Of a stretch of 64,000 nt of DNA, positions 26,864 to 36,462 are shown one piece after another; the first letter of the stretch is position 1, and each line of letters begins with the position of its first letter. The DNA is from CAYNWT01 sp964450955. Lineage in GTDB: Bacteria > Planctomycetota > Planctomycetia > Planctomycetales > Planctomycetaceae. The notes under the pieces are model-generated. The model had not been told where the DNA came from. It was given only the letters and a program-made list of their open reading frames with translations, and did no database searches. A program made the translations under genes and the position numbers. The stretch covers positions 1 to 64,000 of the forward strand of contig CAYVFI010000036.1 in NCBI GenBank assembly GCA_964450955.1. Reading direction: 5' to 3'.

Positions 26864-28597
26864 TCAGGGTTTGGTGCCAGTTGGCCGGTTCTTGTAGACT
26901 TCGATCTCGTTGAAGTGTGTTGTTCCGATTGTCTTTAGGTAGAACTCTTCGTGGTCATTTTCCGTGACTGGAACAGCACCAAGTTTGGTGTCGTTGAGTC
27001 TCACAAACCACCCACTTGGTTGACGCTCAGCGAAGATGACCTGGTCGGCTGGTTCGTCGTCAATGGATGGCCGAAGTTTAATCGGTTCGGTTCCGCTGAT
27101 CGGTTCGAACGCTTCGGTATCGATGTTGCCTCGTCCCAACTGACCAGTCCCTGCCGGTGCTGAAAGTCTTACCATCGCGCAATCTCCGTTGGGCTGAATG
27201 CCAAAGCAGATGTCTGCGATGCCGTTCTCAATAGGGTTTACGAGTACGCGAATGGCGACGAAATCAGGGTATTCGCCGGTGCGGTCAACCTTGAACATCT
27301 TCCGTCCGTTGGTCCCGCTTAGGATGTTGATGCCACCAACCTTGTCTTTGATCCAGAGTCCGACCTGGCCACTGACCGGAATGCCACCGCGTCGATCAAA
27401 CAGCGGAACCGGGCTCCCCACGCGTTCGGTTTCGACGCGCATGGGGCCTGGTTCGCGATTGGCGAGCCACCATCCAAGCAATGCAAGTAGTAAGACTGCG
27501 GTTGCGATGGGCCACCATTTCCGACGGCTTGGCTTAGTGGCACGGGGTGATGGTCGAACGGGAGAGGGTTGGTTTGCCAGAATCGCATCAATACGACTGG
27601 CGACGGTCGGGTAGTCTGAGATTCGGTCGTCGGCCGAGTGTTGCGTCATGTCGGCAATCAGTTGCCGAAGTGGTTCGGGAACTGATTCGGCCATCTTGTC
27701 CCGCCACTCCTCTGATCCTCGCATCTTGGCGGCGATGGCCTGGAACGCGTTCCCTCCGGCAAACGGTTGCTGTCCGGTGACCATGTGGAACAAGGTGGCC
27801 CCGAGAGCGTAAATGTCTGCGCGATGATCGACGTTGGTGTCTTCTAGCTGTTCAGGGGCGACGTACGACGGTGTTCCCAGAGTGGCTCCGGCTGCGGTCA
27901 GACGCGTCGCTTCTTCGCCGCCGGTGCGAAAGGCCAGGCCAAAGTCCGTGACCTTGACCGCTTTGTTGGCGGTGGCGTGTGCGATTCCAGCAGTGGCTGA
28001 CGTTAGCAGCAGGTTCGCAGGTTTGATGTCTCTATGAACGACCCCTTTCGAACTGGCATATTCCAGGGCTGCTGTCACCTGCCGTGCGATTTCGAGTGCT
28101 GCTGTTGGTTCGATGGATCCTGAGCGTTCGATGACACTGAGAAGTGATTCGCCTTCGACCAGTTCCAGGGCAAGGTAAACGCGTTGCCGGTGCACACCGT
28201 AGTCATGGACAGCAACGATGTTAGGGTGCTGCAAACTGCCGCCGACCTGTGCTTCAAGTTGGCTGCGTTGCGATGCCGTGCTGTCGTCATTGACGCTGGG
28301 CTTCAGTATTTTCAGCGCGACTTCACGGTCGAGCTTGGTTTGGTTCGCTCGATAGACCGCACCAGCGCCGCCGTCTCCGATGAGCTCCAGGATTTCGTAA
28401 TTGGGTAGGTAGGATGTCGATTCCGCCAGCGGCCGCAACAGCTCAATTTCCGCCGCGGTAATTAATTCGCGTTCGACAGCGAGGTCGCAAACATCGCCGG
28501 AGGCACTGGTAAGGGTTTCCAGTTGCTCGGTTGTTATGGTTCCGCGTGAGACGGCGATCTCAAGAACCCGCAGGCTAATCTGTTCAGCCTCGGACAT
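26864..28597 (-). CDS. Membrane-anchored Ser/Thr protein kinase
   Basis: A 577-residue Hanks-type kinase. After a ~65-residue helical N-terminal region comes the kinase domain (~67-340) with IGDGGAGAVYRA, the ATP-binding Lys96 (VALKILK), VVHRDIKPANLLL, VTDFGLAF and GTPSYVAPEQ. A membrane segment (KWWPIATAVLLLALLGWWLA) follows, then a ~180-residue extracytoplasmic domain of beta character that could be the sensor. It starts six bases after the redoxin gene and is probably co-transcribed with it. Confidence 0.93.
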   Translation of the reverse strand: MSEAEQISLRVLEIAVSRGTITTEQLETLTSASGDVCDLAVERELITAAEIELLRPLAESTSYLPNYEILELIGDGGAGAVYRANQTKLDREVALKILKPSVNDDSTASQRSQLEAQVGGSLQHPNIVAVHDYGVHRQRVYLALELVEGESLLSVIERSGSIEPTAALEIARQVTAALEYASSKGVVHRDIKPANLLLTSATAGIAHATANKAVKVTDFGLAFRTGGEEATRLTAAGATLGTPSYVAPEQLEDTNVDHRADIYALGATLFHMVTGQQPFAGGNAFQAIAAKMRGSEEWRDKMAESVPEPLRQLIADMTQHSADDRISDYPTVASRIDAILANQPSPVRPSPRATKPSRRKWWPIATAVLLLALLGWWLANREPGPMRVETERVGSPVPLFDRRGGIPVSGQVGLWIKDKVGGINILSGTNGRKMFKVDRTGEYPDFVAIRVLVNPIENGIADICFGIQPNGDCAMVRLSAPAGTGQLGRGNIDTEAFEPISGTEPIKLRPSIDDEPADQVIFAERQPSGWFVRLNDTKLGAVPVTENDHEEFYLKTIGTTHFNEIEVYKNRPTGTKP

Positions 28598-28603
28598 GCC
28601 TGG

Positions 28604-29377
28604 CTATTCCTGGTCCTGAGCAGCCTGAAGAGTTCGCAGTAGCGATTTGATTGAAGGTCGGTCCGGTGACATGTCGTTGCCGACGTAAGCCAGTTGGACC
28701 TTTCCCTTTTTATCAATCACATATGTGGCTGGGTGGGCCAGTTTGGAGCGGATTCCAAAATAGTCAACCGCTTCCATTTTTTGGTCCAGGACAATCGGAA
28801 ATGGAACGTCAGCAACCTGTTCCTTGTCGACTCCCTGAGCGGCCTTAATGAACTCATCAACGTGATCGCGTTCGCCCGGGTAAACGACCAGAATTTCGGC
28901 GTCCAGCGCTTTGAACTTTTCGTAGTTAGCGACCAGTCGGGCCGTTTGAGTTTTGCAGAACGGGCAAAGCATGCCAGAGAAGCCTTCTGTGAAGACCAGA
29001 ACGACATGCTTCTTGTTTAAGTAGTCAGCCAGACTGACTCGTTTGTTGTTCGTATCGACGAAGATCAAACCATCCAGGCCTGCCGGGACCTCGGCATTGG
29101 TTTTAACGTCATCGTTGAAGACGATGTCTTTGGAGGCCGGGGCTGTCATTGGCATCGAACCCATGCCGGCCATCTTACCGGTGGAAGTGGGCGAAGCCTT
29201 TGTCGCGGGTGCCGGTGGTTCTTTTGTGGCTGTGCCTTTGCCATCAGATCCATCAATTGTGGCTGGTTCTGATGTGTCATCGTCAGGTGGTGTCGCGCCT
29301 GCTACCGGGTCGTCTGAACCACATCCAGACATCATCAGGAGACACGTTGAGAACAGGCTTATGGCGAGGAATCGCAT
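28604..29377 (-). CDS. Redoxin-domain lipoprotein (AhpC/TSA-like)
   Basis: A 257-residue protein. The signal peptide ends in the lipobox MMSGC, so it is likely lipid-anchored. A Thr/Pro/Ser-rich linker leads to a thioredoxin-fold domain with GFSGMLCPFCKTQTARL (CPFC active site) and VVYPGERD. This looks like a peroxiredoxin or a thiol-disulfide reductase of the envelope. I chose the ATG at 29377 over one seven codons upstream because it begins the signal sequence. The kinase gene follows directly. Confidence 0.85.
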   Translation of the reverse strand: MRFLAISLFSTCLLMMSGCGSDDPVAGATPPDDDTSEPATIDGSDGKGTATKEPPAPATKASPTSTGKMAGMGSMPMTAPASKDIVFNDDVKTNAEVPAGLDGLIFVDTNNKRVSLADYLNKKHVVLVFTEGFSGMLCPFCKTQTARLVANYEKFKALDAEILVVYPGERDHVDEFIKAAQGVDKEQVADVPFPIVLDQKMEAVDYFGIRSKLAHPATYVIDKKGKVQLAYVGNDMSPDRPSIKSLLRTLQAAQDQE

Positions 29378-29491
29378 TGAAGGGCTCAGTATTGGCAATC
29401 TGGTCCAGTCGTTGTGCGCCGAGTATGGACACTCGCCAACCGTACGTAAACCAAGATTGCCTGCTCATCTGCCGGCTAGCTGATCCTGGCC

Positions 29492-29737
29492 TTACCTGGC
29501 GGGTTCCTCAATCTCGTTGAGAGCAACAAGAAACGACTCATACTCCCCAGCACAACAGGGGCAATTATCGATGTGATTCTTGACCTTCAGCATGACCTCG
29601 TCCAGTGGGATACTTCCCATTTGAGATTCCGCCAGCTCTGGCACCTGCTCAAGGCAGCCGTCACAGGTCATTCCGTCCGGAGTCACCGTTGCTACAAACT
29701 GAAGCAGGGTGGACACTTGATTCTTATCGAGCACCAT
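29492..29737 (-). CDS. Small zinc-binding protein, probable anti-sigma partner
   Basis: An 81-residue protein with DGMTCDGC near residues 22-28 and HIDNCPCCAGEYE near residue 55, a His/Cys pattern resembling anti-sigma zinc-finger (HxxxCxxC) proteins. It begins 11 bases after the sigma-factor gene, which supports a regulatory pair. It has no membrane segment, so it would act in the cytoplasm. Confidence 0.72.
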   Translation of the reverse strand: MVLDKNQVSTLLQFVATVTPDGMTCDGCLEQVPELAESQMGSIPLDEVMLKVKNHIDNCPCCAGEYESFLVALNEIEEPAR

Positions 29738-29748
29738 TTTTATATTTC

Positions 29749-30345
29749 CTAAGCAAAAGTCAACATCATATCGTCAGCTGTATAGCCAGCGTTTTCCAGT
29801 CCCTGCCGCAACCGCATCCGCGAGTCGTGGATGAGCTTGTACACCGCATTGCGGTTGCTGTCGGTGCGACTGGCGATTTCTTCAACCGGCATGCCATGCA
29901 GAATGGCTTCCGTTGCCTGCCGCTGTCGATCGGTCAAAGTCTCAGCAATGAGCGAATTGAGCGTGGCGACCATCGCCTTCCGTGATTCAACTTCATCGGG
30001 AGCGATTATTGATTCGTCTTCAAATTGGAACCGCATATTGTCCTCTGAATCGACTGCGTTTAACGACACATCCTTAAACATTTTTCGGCGGAACTGACTG
30101 GTTCCGATGCGAATCGCGATAGACATGGCCCACGTCGTAAACCGGCTACGCCCTGCAAACTGGTCCAACTTCTCAAGGACCCGAATCAGGGTTTCCTGAG
30201 CGATATCCTCACAAAATGCGTCCCCACCGCCTTTGCCAGCGAACGCTTTCCGCAGGCCCCTAATCAGAACCTTGCGTAGCTCAATCAGTGCGACTTCCTG
30301 TTGATCTTCATCACGGAGTCGAACGACCCATTCATCTGTGCTCAT
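29749..30345 (-). CDS. ECF-type RNA polymerase sigma factor
   Basis: A 198-residue protein. Region 2: GGDAFCEDIAQETLIRVLEKLDQFAGRSRFTTWAMSIAIR. Region 4: LTDRQRQATEAILHGMPVEEIASRTDSNRNAVYKLIHDSRMRLRQ. It is followed by a small zinc-binding protein gene that may hold it inactive. The redoxin and kinase genes lie downstream on the same strand and are possible targets. Confidence 0.9.
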   Translation of the reverse strand: MSTDEWVVRLRDEDQQEVALIELRKVLIRGLRKAFAGKGGGDAFCEDIAQETLIRVLEKLDQFAGRSRFTTWAMSIAIRIGTSQFRRKMFKDVSLNAVDSEDNMRFQFEDESIIAPDEVESRKAMVATLNSLIAETLTDRQRQATEAILHGMPVEEIASRTDSNRNAVYKLIHDSRMRLRQGLENAGYTADDMMLTFA

Positions 30346-30433
30346 AAATCAATTCCCACGATCTTCGCTGGCAGCCTGCTGGTTGGACAGCACGCACTAC
30401 GGAGTCCTTACGTGGAATTTGGTACGTTTTTCG

Positions 30434-32119
30434 TTAATCACCTGACTTGGCCCGATCTGTCAGAAAACGGTGGGTTCGGACAATTGCGAACCAAACCAGC
30501 CAGGGGCCAAACTCCACACATGTGATCACATAGTCGAAGAAATCGACGCCCATATACCTGGTGCCTGCCACCGGGATGCCGACGAATTGAGATTTGAACC
30601 AAAACCGTGCGTAGTAGATCAGCGTCAGACCGCTCACCCACAACCAGGCTTTGTTGTCTTTGGTGAACGGAATAAACGCGAGCGCCCACGTCCAGTACCA
30701 GGGGTTTTGAGTTGGTGAGAGGAACCAGAAAATTGCCAGAGTCAGGAACACAGTCTGTAGGAACCCGTCAAGCGACGGTCCTCGCGCTAATCTGATGCAC
30801 ATCCAAAGCAGGATGACCCCGAATGCGACCGATGTCAGGACTCTGGTAATAAAGAACGGGACTTCGTGCCGTGGAATCGAGAACCTTGCCGCGCAGGAAT
30901 TGACGATTTGAGTTCGGAACTCTGGTGGAGTGACCTGCAGCCAACTGGTTCTTGCAAAAGGAACTGGTACTTCCTGCCCGTCCGCTAGCAACGTCTCGGA
31001 TGGTTTCAGGTTCTCAATTACCACCATGAAGACGAAGTCGTTGATCTCCCATTCCCTCAGAAACTTCGCCAGACCGGCAGTCTTGTGTTGAACTCCGCCT
31101 GTGCCGGGTGGTTCGTAAAACATCGGAAACAGCAGCAAACCAGTGGCCAATACATAGCAGCAAAGTCCTGCCATTGCCCGCAGGAGACTGGGCTGCAAAG
31201 ACGCAGTCGATGCTGTTACTTCAACACGTCCTCGCCACCACATGACAAAGAAGACGGGTGTCAGAATAAGCGGGTAAAACTTTCCGGCTGTCGCCAGTGC
31301 CAGCAGGCTTGCAGAAAAAATGAAACCGCTGGCACCACCGCCGCGCTTCGATGCGACGACCACGGCGTAGGCCGCGGCCATTGTGAAAAACACGGTGATG
31401 GAATCCAGGTGTCCGCTGTTGGCGAATTCTTTCAAAACCACGGGGCACCACCCATATGCGATCGCCCAACCCACGGGTTTGCGCAGCAGGGCCAGCATTC
31501 TGATTAACAACCAAAGTGATGCCAGGTCGAATAAGACAATCAACGACTTCATGACCAGCAGGTGCGTTGCGACGGAGGCGTCGTCTGGCGTCAACAAAGC
31601 AGACAGGCCAAACACAGCCTGACTGACGGGCGGGTACGGTGAGGGCAGGTCACCAAAGTGAATTGTGTCCAGGATGCTTTTGAGTGAAGCAGTCGATTGC
31701 CCAAGCCGGACCAGCTTTTTCAGGTCACGATTCGATGAGAACGCACCTTGCTGAATTTGCTGAGGACTGAACCGGTACGGGTTTACTCCCGCCACGACCG
31801 CGTTGCCGTCCCAGATGTATCGGTAAATGTCGATTTCAAGGATTGGCGTAGAAAGCAGTACAACAATACGAAACGCAACCGCGAACCCAAGAACCGACTT
31901 AGCGCTAATCGAATCGGCTGCGGTCAGTCCTCGACGCAATCCCCAGAGATACAAGGCAAAGGCGATCGCAAAGCCCATCAGCATGGCCGGGATGGGCCGA
32001 TCCTTTAGCTGTGTTGCCAGTCGAAACTGGTCGCTGCCCGCCGTGATTGCAGCATACGTCGCCAGCAGCAGTATGCCCGGAAGCACCGTTGGGCAGCGCT
32101 TTGCCGTTGTTGAAGCCAT
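30434..32119 (-). CDS. Multi-pass membrane glycosyltransferase (GT-C, GT87/PIG-M-like)
   Basis: A 561-residue protein with about 11-13 membrane segments. The EIDIYRYIWDGNAVVAGVNPYRFSP motif near residue 95 is typical of polyprenol-sugar-dependent GT-C enzymes, with an acidic pair for catalysis in the first outer loop. It likely adds a hexose, perhaps mannose, to a lipid-linked or surface glycan. The sugar and acceptor are unknown. It stands alone. Confidence 0.8.
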   Translation of the reverse strand: MASTTAKRCPTVLPGILLLATYAAITAGSDQFRLATQLKDRPIPAMLMGFAIAFALYLWGLRRGLTAADSISAKSVLGFAVAFRIVVLLSTPILEIDIYRYIWDGNAVVAGVNPYRFSPQQIQQGAFSSNRDLKKLVRLGQSTASLKSILDTIHFGDLPSPYPPVSQAVFGLSALLTPDDASVATHLLVMKSLIVLFDLASLWLLIRMLALLRKPVGWAIAYGWCPVVLKEFANSGHLDSITVFFTMAAAYAVVVASKRGGGASGFIFSASLLALATAGKFYPLILTPVFFVMWWRGRVEVTASTASLQPSLLRAMAGLCCYVLATGLLLFPMFYEPPGTGGVQHKTAGLAKFLREWEINDFVFMVVIENLKPSETLLADGQEVPVPFARTSWLQVTPPEFRTQIVNSCAARFSIPRHEVPFFITRVLTSVAFGVILLWMCIRLARGPSLDGFLQTVFLTLAIFWFLSPTQNPWYWTWALAFIPFTKDNKAWLWVSGLTLIYYARFWFKSQFVGIPVAGTRYMGVDFFDYVITCVEFGPWLVWFAIVRTHRFLTDRAKSGD

Positions 32120-32143
32120 GAGCCAGTGCCTAAACCTGTATGC

Positions 32144-32175
32144 GAAAAAAGAGTGGAGAGTTTCCTCTCCACTCT
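32144..32175 (-). terminator. Intrinsic terminator
   Basis: On the minus strand AGAGTGGAGAG pairs with CTCTCCACTCT (11 bp, four-base loop), followed by six T. It ends the gene at 32209-33003, just before the glycosyltransferase start. Confidence 0.92.
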
Positions 32176-32208
32176 ATGGTGTCAAGTGATCGGTGCCGCC
32201 AGGAAGGG

Positions 32209-33003
32209 CTACATGCTTGCCAGCATTTCAACACGTTTGATCTCTTCCTGGAACCTAATTTGGTTTTGCAGTCGTTTGGTAAAGTTGTTGGCTGAGGCAA
32301 ACTTCTTGTACCCCAGCGTCTGAGCATTCCTGCCGATCGCCTTCCTGAGTGCATCGACTGCAATCGTCAGCTTTTCGTCAGCATGTTTCTGCATTCGCGT
32401 TTTTGACTTGAGAGCCTGTTCGACCGCAGTTCGCTGTTTTGCAAATATGGGATGGGTGATCGCCATTGGCCACTGCACTTCGCCAGTATACTTGTCAAAT
32501 TCCCGTGCAGTCAGTGTCGCAGCGACTCGCTTGGGCCGTGTTCGTAGTAACGCCAGGCGTTCTGAACGCAGTTTCCTGATCTCCTGCTGGTAGGTCGCCT
32601 TGAGGCGTTCGGCATCGATTCGGGCTTGTCGAATTTCCACTTTGGCCCTGGCTGCGGCGATTCGGTTTTGTATGGCCTTGCCTTCGGCGGTTCGAAGATT
32701 GATGGCCGCCCGACTTGCGTTGTTTTGACTCTGTCCTGTTGCACGGACCAGTTCAGCAACACCGCGGAGACGTGATTCAGCCGGCGTTGATGCTCCACTG
32801 CCTCCGCCGGTAATGGTTCCATCGCTGGCGATTCCACCGCCACCGTTGCCGGTTCCGCCAAAACCACTTGAGCTGGTCGAACCGGTTGACACTGCATTGC
32901 GAGAGCCTGATTGAGCGAACACAGATCCCGTGGTCAGAGCTGCAATCGCGACCGTGAGAGCAGTGAGTCTAAGTGCTGTGGTGAAGCTTGTTTTAATTCG
33001 CAT
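32209..33003 (-). CDS. Secreted coiled-coil protein, unknown
   Basis: A 264-residue protein. A signal peptide (to VFAQSG) is followed by a Gly/Ser-rich region (SSGFGGTGNGGGGIASDGTITGGGSG) and then a long alpha-helical region rich in Arg, Lys, Ala and Glu (~85-160 and 190-260), with coiled-coil heptads. I do not recognise a family. A strong terminator follows it. Confidence 0.72.
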   Translation of the reverse strand: MRIKTSFTTALRLTALTVAIAALTTGSVFAQSGSRNAVSTGSTSSSGFGGTGNGGGGIASDGTITGGGSGASTPAESRLRGVAELVRATGQSQNNASRAAINLRTAEGKAIQNRIAAARAKVEIRQARIDAERLKATYQQEIRKLRSERLALLRTRPKRVAATLTAREFDKYTGEVQWPMAITHPIFAKQRTAVEQALKSKTRMQKHADEKLTIAVDALRKAIGRNAQTLGYKKFASANNFTKRLQNQIRFQEEIKRVEMLASM

Positions 33004-33188
33004 GATCTGTTCCCGGTCTCGGTGGAATTTAATGTTTTGTCATGCTTCTTCGACGGTCTCCGGATCAAGCGTCTTACCGGAAAATCACGGAAGACTGTTT
33101 AATACTGTTTCATGTTGTCGCTTTGGGTTCAGCACGATGAACCTACACTGCGGCGTAAATGACGCCCACAACTTCAGGACTCAACACT

Positions 33189-34013
33189 ATGGTAGATTCA
33201 ACCAGCGATGGCCGACCGATCGCCGGCAAGGTCGCAATCATCACCGGTTCGGCGAAAGGGATTGGTGAAGCGTTCGCGATACGATACGGTCGCGAAGGCG
33301 CGAAGGTGGTGGTTGCGGACGTGAACGCACACGGCGCGGTTGCGGTTGCCGATGCAATCAACGCGGCGGGGGGAACAGCGATTGCGGTTCCGACCGATGT
33401 GTCCAACGAAGACCAGGTCAACGCGATGTTCGATCAGACGATGGAGCAGTTTCGAACGGTTGATGTTTTGATTAACAACGCGGGGCTCATCTCACCAACG
33501 CGGCACTTTCTGGACGCTGACAAGGCCTGGTGGGATCGGTTTATCGATGTGAACCTGACCGGCACGTTTTTGTGTAGTCATCGAGCTGCGAAGATTATGG
33601 CAACGCAGGGCAGCGGCAGCATTATCAACATTTCGTCCGGCGGCGCGACGCGGGCGCATCGGTGCTTTGTTTCGTACGATGCGGCGAAAGGCGGTATTGA
33701 AGCGATGACTCGAGCGATGGCGCTTGATCTTGGACCGTATGGAGTTCGCGTTAACTATCTGGTTCCTGGTGCGATCGATACAACGGGCATTAGTGAAGAA
33801 GGCCGCAGGCAGCGCGGGATGAATGTGCCGCTTGGTCGAGTTGGCGAACCGGATGATCTGTCCGGCGCGGCGGTGTTTCTTGCTTCGCATGATGCTCGTT
33901 ACATTACCGGGCAAAGCATTGTGATTGATGGTGGCATGTTGTCGCAGCAGCGGTCGGCGACCGTTGACATTTGCCCGCCCGCTGATTTTCCAAAACGGGA
34001 AGACCTTTCTTGA
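33189..34013 (+). CDS. Short-chain dehydrogenase/reductase
   Basis: A 274-residue classical SDR. It has the NAD(P)-binding TGSAKGIGEA, NNAG at ~91, catalytic Ser in NISSGG and YDAAK. VVADVNA (an Asp after the second strand) suggests NAD. The start at ATG 33189 gives the proper N-terminus. The stop overlaps the TTG start of hyuA (TTGA), so it is the first gene of the hydantoinase-type operon and may oxidise a product of that pathway. The substrate is unknown. Confidence 0.92.
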   Translation: MVDSTSDGRPIAGKVAIITGSAKGIGEAFAIRYGREGAKVVVADVNAHGAVAVADAINAAGGTAIAVPTDVSNEDQVNAMFDQTMEQFRTVDVLINNAGLISPTRHFLDADKAWWDRFIDVNLTGTFLCSHRAAKIMATQGSGSIINISSGGATRAHRCFVSYDAAKGGIEAMTRAMALDLGPYGVRVNYLVPGAIDTTGISEEGRRQRGMNVPLGRVGEPDDLSGAAVFLASHDARYITGQSIVIDGGMLSQQRSATVDICPPADFPKREDLS

Positions 34014-36142
34014 ACACGTCCGGAGCACAAGTTGATCCCGCTGATCAGCCTTACCGAATTGGTGCGGACATTGGCGGAACGTTTACCGACTTGATTGTCG
34101 TGAACAGCGAAACCGGTGCGTTTTCCATCGGCAAGACACTGACAACCCCGCAGGATCCATCGTTGGCGGTGGAGACTGCGATTGCGGAAACGTTGGGCGG
34201 TTCGGGTGTGCAAGCTGGTGAAGTGAAGCATCTGATTCATGGCACGACTCTGGTCACCAACGCGATGATTGAACGCAAAGGCGCGGCGACGGCGCTTATG
34301 ACGACAGCGGGCTTTCGAGATTCTGTGGAGATTGGTCGCGAGACACGGTACGACCTGTACGACTTAATGCTGGAACAGCCCAGGCCGCTGGTGCCCAGGT
34401 ATTTGCGGTTCGATGTGCCGCAGCGAACGTTGGTTGATGGAACCGCGCATCAGCCGTTGGATGAAAACTATGTACGTCGACTGGCGACTGAGCTTGCAGA
34501 GAAAGGCATCGAAGCGGTCGCCGTTTGTTTTCTGCACAGCTTTACGAATCCGTCGGACGAACGGCGTGTGCGCGAGTTGATTCAGGAGGTGGCTCCGCAG
34601 TTGCGCGTTTCGATTTCGTCTGACGTTGTGCCGGAGATTCGCGAGTTCGAACGGGCGTCGACGACCATCGCAAATGTGTACGTCCAGCAGTTGGTGGAAC
34701 GCTATCTGCGGAAGCTGGAACAACGATTGGAAACGATCGGCTTCGCAGGCAACTTCTATCTGATGTTGTCCAGCGGCGGCATTGCGACGGTCGATACAAC
34801 GGTGCGGTTCCCTGTGCGGTTGCTGGAATCCGGTCCGGCGGCCGGAGCACTCGCAGCGAACGCGTACGGCCTGGCGGCCGGGTACACGGATCTCATTTCG
34901 TTCGACATGGGCGGAACCACGGCCAAGATCTGCGTGATTGATAAAGGCAAACCACTGATCGCGCACGAGTTTGAAGTCGATCGGATTTACCGGTTCAAGA
35001 AGGGTTCTGGCCTGCCGATTAAGTTGCCGGTGATTGAACTGATTGAAATTGGAACCGGCGGCGGTTCTATCGCTCGAGTGGACGCGCTGGGGTTGTTGAA
35101 GGTTGGGCCTGATTCGGCCGGCGCGGATCCGGGGCCGGTTTGCTACGGGCGTGGCGGTAAGAATCCGACGGTCACGGATGCGAACTTGATTCTGGGTTAT
35201 CTGGACCCGGCGTACTTTCTGGGTGGCAAGATGTCGCTGGATATTGAAGGTGCTCGGCAGCAGATTAAGCAGAAGATTGGGGATTCATTGGGCATGTCGA
35301 TTGAAGAAGCGGCGTGGGGAATTCACCAGATTGCGAACGAGAACATGGCCAACGCGGCGCGAGTGCATTCGCTGGAACGCGGCAAAGACCCGCGGCGGTT
35401 CCCATTATTTGCATTCGGTGGTGGCGGACCGGTTCAAGCCTATCGAATCGCGTTGTCGCTTGGTTCGCCGCAGTTGTTGGCTCCGCTAGGCGCGGGAGTG
35501 ATGAGTACCGTCGGGTTCCTTTCGGCTCCGCTGGCGTTCGACTTTGTGCGTTCGTGGACGACGGATTTGACGGAACTGGATTGGGGTCGAGCGAACAGTT
35601 TGCTGGGCGAGATGCAGTCGGAAGGTGAAGCGTTGTTGGCTGAGTCTGGTGTTGCGAGCAGCGAGATCGTGCATCGGCGTGAAGTCGATATGCGGTTCGT
35701 GGGGCAGGGGCATGAGATTCGTGTTGAGCTGCCGGAGGGTTTGCTGTCCGATGCAGTGACGGACGATTTGAAATCGCGGTTCGACGCAGTCTATCGCGAA
35801 CTCTACGAACGCCCCGGTCCACCGGTCAGCATCGAAATTACCAATTGGCGCGTGGTGTCGTCGGGGCCTCGGCCCAGCGTGCAGTTGCAGGTTGCGGAAG
35901 TTGACGACGGGGCAAAAACGGCGGCCGACACCGCGAAGGGAACGCGTTCGGCGTACTTCCCGGAAGCGGGCGGGTTTACTGATACGACTGTTTACGATCG
36001 ATACCGGATGAAACCTGGCATGACGTTCGATGGTCCTGCGATTGTTGAAGAACGCGAATCCACAGTGATTGTCGGTCCCGGGGCGGTGTGTTCGATTGAC
36101 CAACATCACAACCTTGTCATTGATATGCCGAGTCAATCATGA
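34010..36142 (+). CDS. hyuA: Hydantoinase/oxoprolinase subunit A (HyuA family)
   Basis: A 710-residue protein with the ATP-binding RIGADIGGTFTDLIVV at the N-terminus, HGTTLVTNAMIERKGA and FDMGGTTAKICVI, typical of HyuA/OplA and acetone-carboxylase-related ATPases that open cyclic amides or activate ketones. It starts with TTG, overlapping the SDR stop, and its own stop overlaps the next gene (ATGA). The partner subunit B is at 36463. Which substrate (hydantoin, 5-oxoproline, acetone-like) cannot be read from the sequence. Confidence 0.93.
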   Translation: MNTSGAQVDPADQPYRIGADIGGTFTDLIVVNSETGAFSIGKTLTTPQDPSLAVETAIAETLGGSGVQAGEVKHLIHGTTLVTNAMIERKGAATALMTTAGFRDSVEIGRETRYDLYDLMLEQPRPLVPRYLRFDVPQRTLVDGTAHQPLDENYVRRLATELAEKGIEAVAVCFLHSFTNPSDERRVRELIQEVAPQLRVSISSDVVPEIREFERASTTIANVYVQQLVERYLRKLEQRLETIGFAGNFYLMLSSGGIATVDTTVRFPVRLLESGPAAGALAANAYGLAAGYTDLISFDMGGTTAKICVIDKGKPLIAHEFEVDRIYRFKKGSGLPIKLPVIELIEIGTGGGSIARVDALGLLKVGPDSAGADPGPVCYGRGGKNPTVTDANLILGYLDPAYFLGGKMSLDIEGARQQIKQKIGDSLGMSIEEAAWGIHQIANENMANAARVHSLERGKDPRRFPLFAFGGGGPVQAYRIALSLGSPQLLAPLGAGVMSTVGFLSAPLAFDFVRSWTTDLTELDWGRANSLLGEMQSEGEALLAESGVASSEIVHRREVDMRFVGQGHEIRVELPEGLLSDAVTDDLKSRFDAVYRELYERPGPPVSIEITNWRVVSSGPRPSVQLQVAEVDDGAKTAADTAKGTRSAYFPEAGGFTDTTVYDRYRMKPGMTFDGPAIVEERESTVIVGPGAVCSIDQHHNLVIDMPSQS

Positions 36143-36450
36143 GTGGCTCATCAATGTTGCAGGTCAAAGTTGTTGGCTGCGTGAAGAACGCAGGAGACTA
36201 TTCGTTGCCAGGCGGTGCGACAGTCAAAGATGCTGTGCAGGCTGCTGGTGGTTTCGGCGGGCAGGGTAATCAGCCGACCGGGATAGTTAACATCCGTCGC
36301 AAGACCGCCGATGGTGTTGTCGGGATAGAACTGAACTACAAGTCGGTTCCGACTGACATTGAAACGGCGCTTCACGATCGGGATACGGTTGTGGTTCAGC
36401 ACGACATTATTCCGGGACACTCGTCAGGTTTAGAAAACTCGCAAGGTTGA
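36139..36450 (+). CDS. SLBB-domain mini-protein between hyuA and hyuB
   Basis: A 103-residue protein with VKVVGCVKNAGDYSLPGGATVKDAVQAAGGFGG, a SLBB/soluble-ligand-binding beta-grasp motif usually found in polysaccharide export proteins. There is no signal peptide. Its start overlaps the hyuA stop by four bases and hyuB begins 12 bases after it, so translation is coupled within the operon. A cofactor or oligomerisation role for the enzyme is possible but is inference. Confidence 0.78.
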   Translation: MSGSSMLQVKVVGCVKNAGDYSLPGGATVKDAVQAAGGFGGQGNQPTGIVNIRRKTADGVVGIELNYKSVPTDIETALHDRDTVVVQHDIIPGHSSGLENSQG

Positions 36451-36462
36451 GGGGATTCTCCA

